From the IMG/VR virus record IMGVR_UViG_3300020020_000164, positions 1 to 22,394 of that record: a DNA stretch of 22,394 nucleotides. The stretch is one strand, 5' to 3'. Below the pieces are notes generated by a model, which saw nothing but the letters and a program-made list of their open reading frames with translations, did not search any database and was not told the origin of the DNA. The DNA is from a virus. Below, one piece after another: positions 21,650-22,394 of this stretch. Position numbers and translations under genes: made by a program. The first letter of the stretch is position 1. Each line of letters opens with the position of its first letter.

Positions 21650-22185
21650 TTGTCAACCTGGCTCTGTCGCCGGCGCCGATCGTCACCGGCATCGGGGCCT
21701 GCATCGTCGACGCCCTCAACCAGACCCCCGCCGGTGCGCCCGGCCGGCAATGCCTGTTGCTGCCAACGTTTCAGATTCCGTGGGACAACTGCGACTGCGA
21801 CGGCCAGATAGCTCTAGCTATCCAGTCGGTGTACGGGTCGGACACGTTCCCGGCCCCGTTCGTTAGGGACTGGCACCTGTGCGGCCCGCACTGGCAGGTC
21901 GTGCAAGCCATCGTGTCTGTTACCCGGTGTGTTCCGCCGATGGACGACCAAGCCGTCCCGCCCTCCTGCCCGGAGGAATTGGTGGCTGCGGTGACGTTGG
22001 AGAATGACCGGACCGCGGTCCGGCAAGCCCTGGTGTGCTGCCTCACCGAGCTCAAGGCAGCCGCTCCGCCACGCATCGGGAGTTGGGCGTTGCAGCCGTC
22101 CATCACCGTCGGCGAGTCCGGAGCCTGCGCCGGCGTCGAAACGGTGTTCCTATTCAGTGTCCCGTCGCCGTGCCTGTGCGGCTGA
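21646..22185 (+). CDS. Head-tail connector / neck protein (putative)
   Basis: A 179-residue protein in an ATGA overlap with the adaptor gene. Motifs: IPWDNCDCDGQIALAIQSVY, SDTFPAP, LCGPHWQVVQAIVSVTRCVP, then a helical section (CPEELVAAVTLENDRTAVRQ) and a strand-rich end with GACAGVETVFLFSVPSPCLC. The WDnCxCgqlav...ypS.tFP...C.....vqaivsvtRCvP pattern is one I associate with conserved actinophage genes between adaptor and tail. Head-to-tail stopper or tail terminator are both possible. It has 12 cysteines. Confidence 0.6.
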   Translation: MIVNLALSPAPIVTGIGACIVDALNQTPAGAPGRQCLLLPTFQIPWDNCDCDGQIALAIQSVYGSDTFPAPFVRDWHLCGPHWQVVQAIVSVTRCVPPMDDQAVPPSCPEELVAAVTLENDRTAVRQALVCCLTELKAAAPPRIGSWALQPSITVGESGACAGVETVFLFSVPSPCLCG

Positions 22186-22187
22186 CA

Positions 22188-22394
22188 ATGGCCACCGTCT
22201 CGTTCTCCCACCGCCTCGACCTCTCCGCTGTGCGCACCTTTTTGACGTCGCCGCAGGGCGGGGTGGCGAAGGACCTGCTCCGGCGTGGTTTGTTGGTGGA
22301 GACGCAGGCGAAACGGAACCTGGGCGGGATTGGTGGGCCGAAACGCATCGACACCGGCCGGCTGAGAGCTTCCATCGCCACGCAGGTTGTGCGA
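22188..22394 (+). CDS. HK97 gp10-like tail/neck component (partial, runs off the window)
   Basis: An open frame from ATG 22188 to the window end (69 codons); GTG 22176, inside the previous gene, is an alternative start. The stretch VAKDLLRRGLLVETQAKRNL followed by PKRIDTGRLRASI is typical of gp10-like proteins (helix, then R-x-DTGRLR-x-SI), which act in tail completion or head-tail joining. The C-terminal part is outside the window. Confidence 0.65.
   Translation, partial: MATVSFSHRLDLSAVRTFLTSPQGGVAKDLLRRGLLVETQAKRNLGGIGGPKRIDTGRLRASIATQVVR

Noticed and set aside
1-22394. CRISPR array, IS element or integrase
   Set aside because: No regularly spaced direct repeats, transposase motifs or terminal inverted repeats were seen anywhere in the window.

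Overview
The window is the head-assembly half of the late operon of a tailed, siphovirus-like actinobacteriophage or prophage. The DNA is GC-rich, starts are often GTG, and genes chain through 1-17 nt overlaps. The family set (TerS, TerL, portal, MuF protein, capsid maturation protease, HK97-type major capsid protein, head-to-tail adaptor) is that of phages of Actinobacteria. No integrase, repressor, tRNA or lysis gene is visible, so lytic phage and prophage cannot be told apart. The pair of capsid-like proteins and the two-domain protease recall, from memory, the hexamer/pentamer layout annotated in cluster B mycobacteriophages.

Layout: (1) 1-1141, the end of one small gene, one small unknown gene, and a zinc-motif terminase small subunit. 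(2) 1125-2648, terminase large subunit. (3) 2649-5522, an accessory cassette of eight small overlapping genes: a ribbon-helix-helix regulator with palindromes at its start, three membrane proteins, a glycosyltransferase-like fragment and Cys/His proteins. (4) 5664-6017, a lone minus-strand gene followed by a perfect 12-bp hairpin. (5) 6256-15614, portal, a 1701-residue MuF fusion, a 76-aa protein, a 2H phosphoesterase-like protein and the capsid protease. (6) 15621-19256, a 21-aa proline peptide, the major capsid protein, a second capsid-like protein and a tail-tube-like protein, closed by a second 12-bp hairpin. (7) 19335-22394, a fibre-like protein, a small protein, the head-to-tail adaptor, a connector protein and the start of a gp10-like gene cut by the window edge.

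The most unusual element is the MuF protein. After the MuF domain it carries a winged-helix-like module, an HEFGH metallopeptidase-like domain, an ADP-ribosyltransferase-like domain, a SAP motif, a second winged helix, two copies of a YDP barrel-like module, and a C-terminal domain resembling DUF3626. It looks like a virion-borne multi-effector protein. A zinc-knuckle-like motif (CPxxxxPxHxGPC preceded by WDG) near its N-terminus recurs with identical spacing at the extreme C-terminus of the 2H phosphoesterase-like protein two genes downstream, which suggests both are handled by the same partner in the virion. Functional assignments come from motif reading only; no database search was possible.
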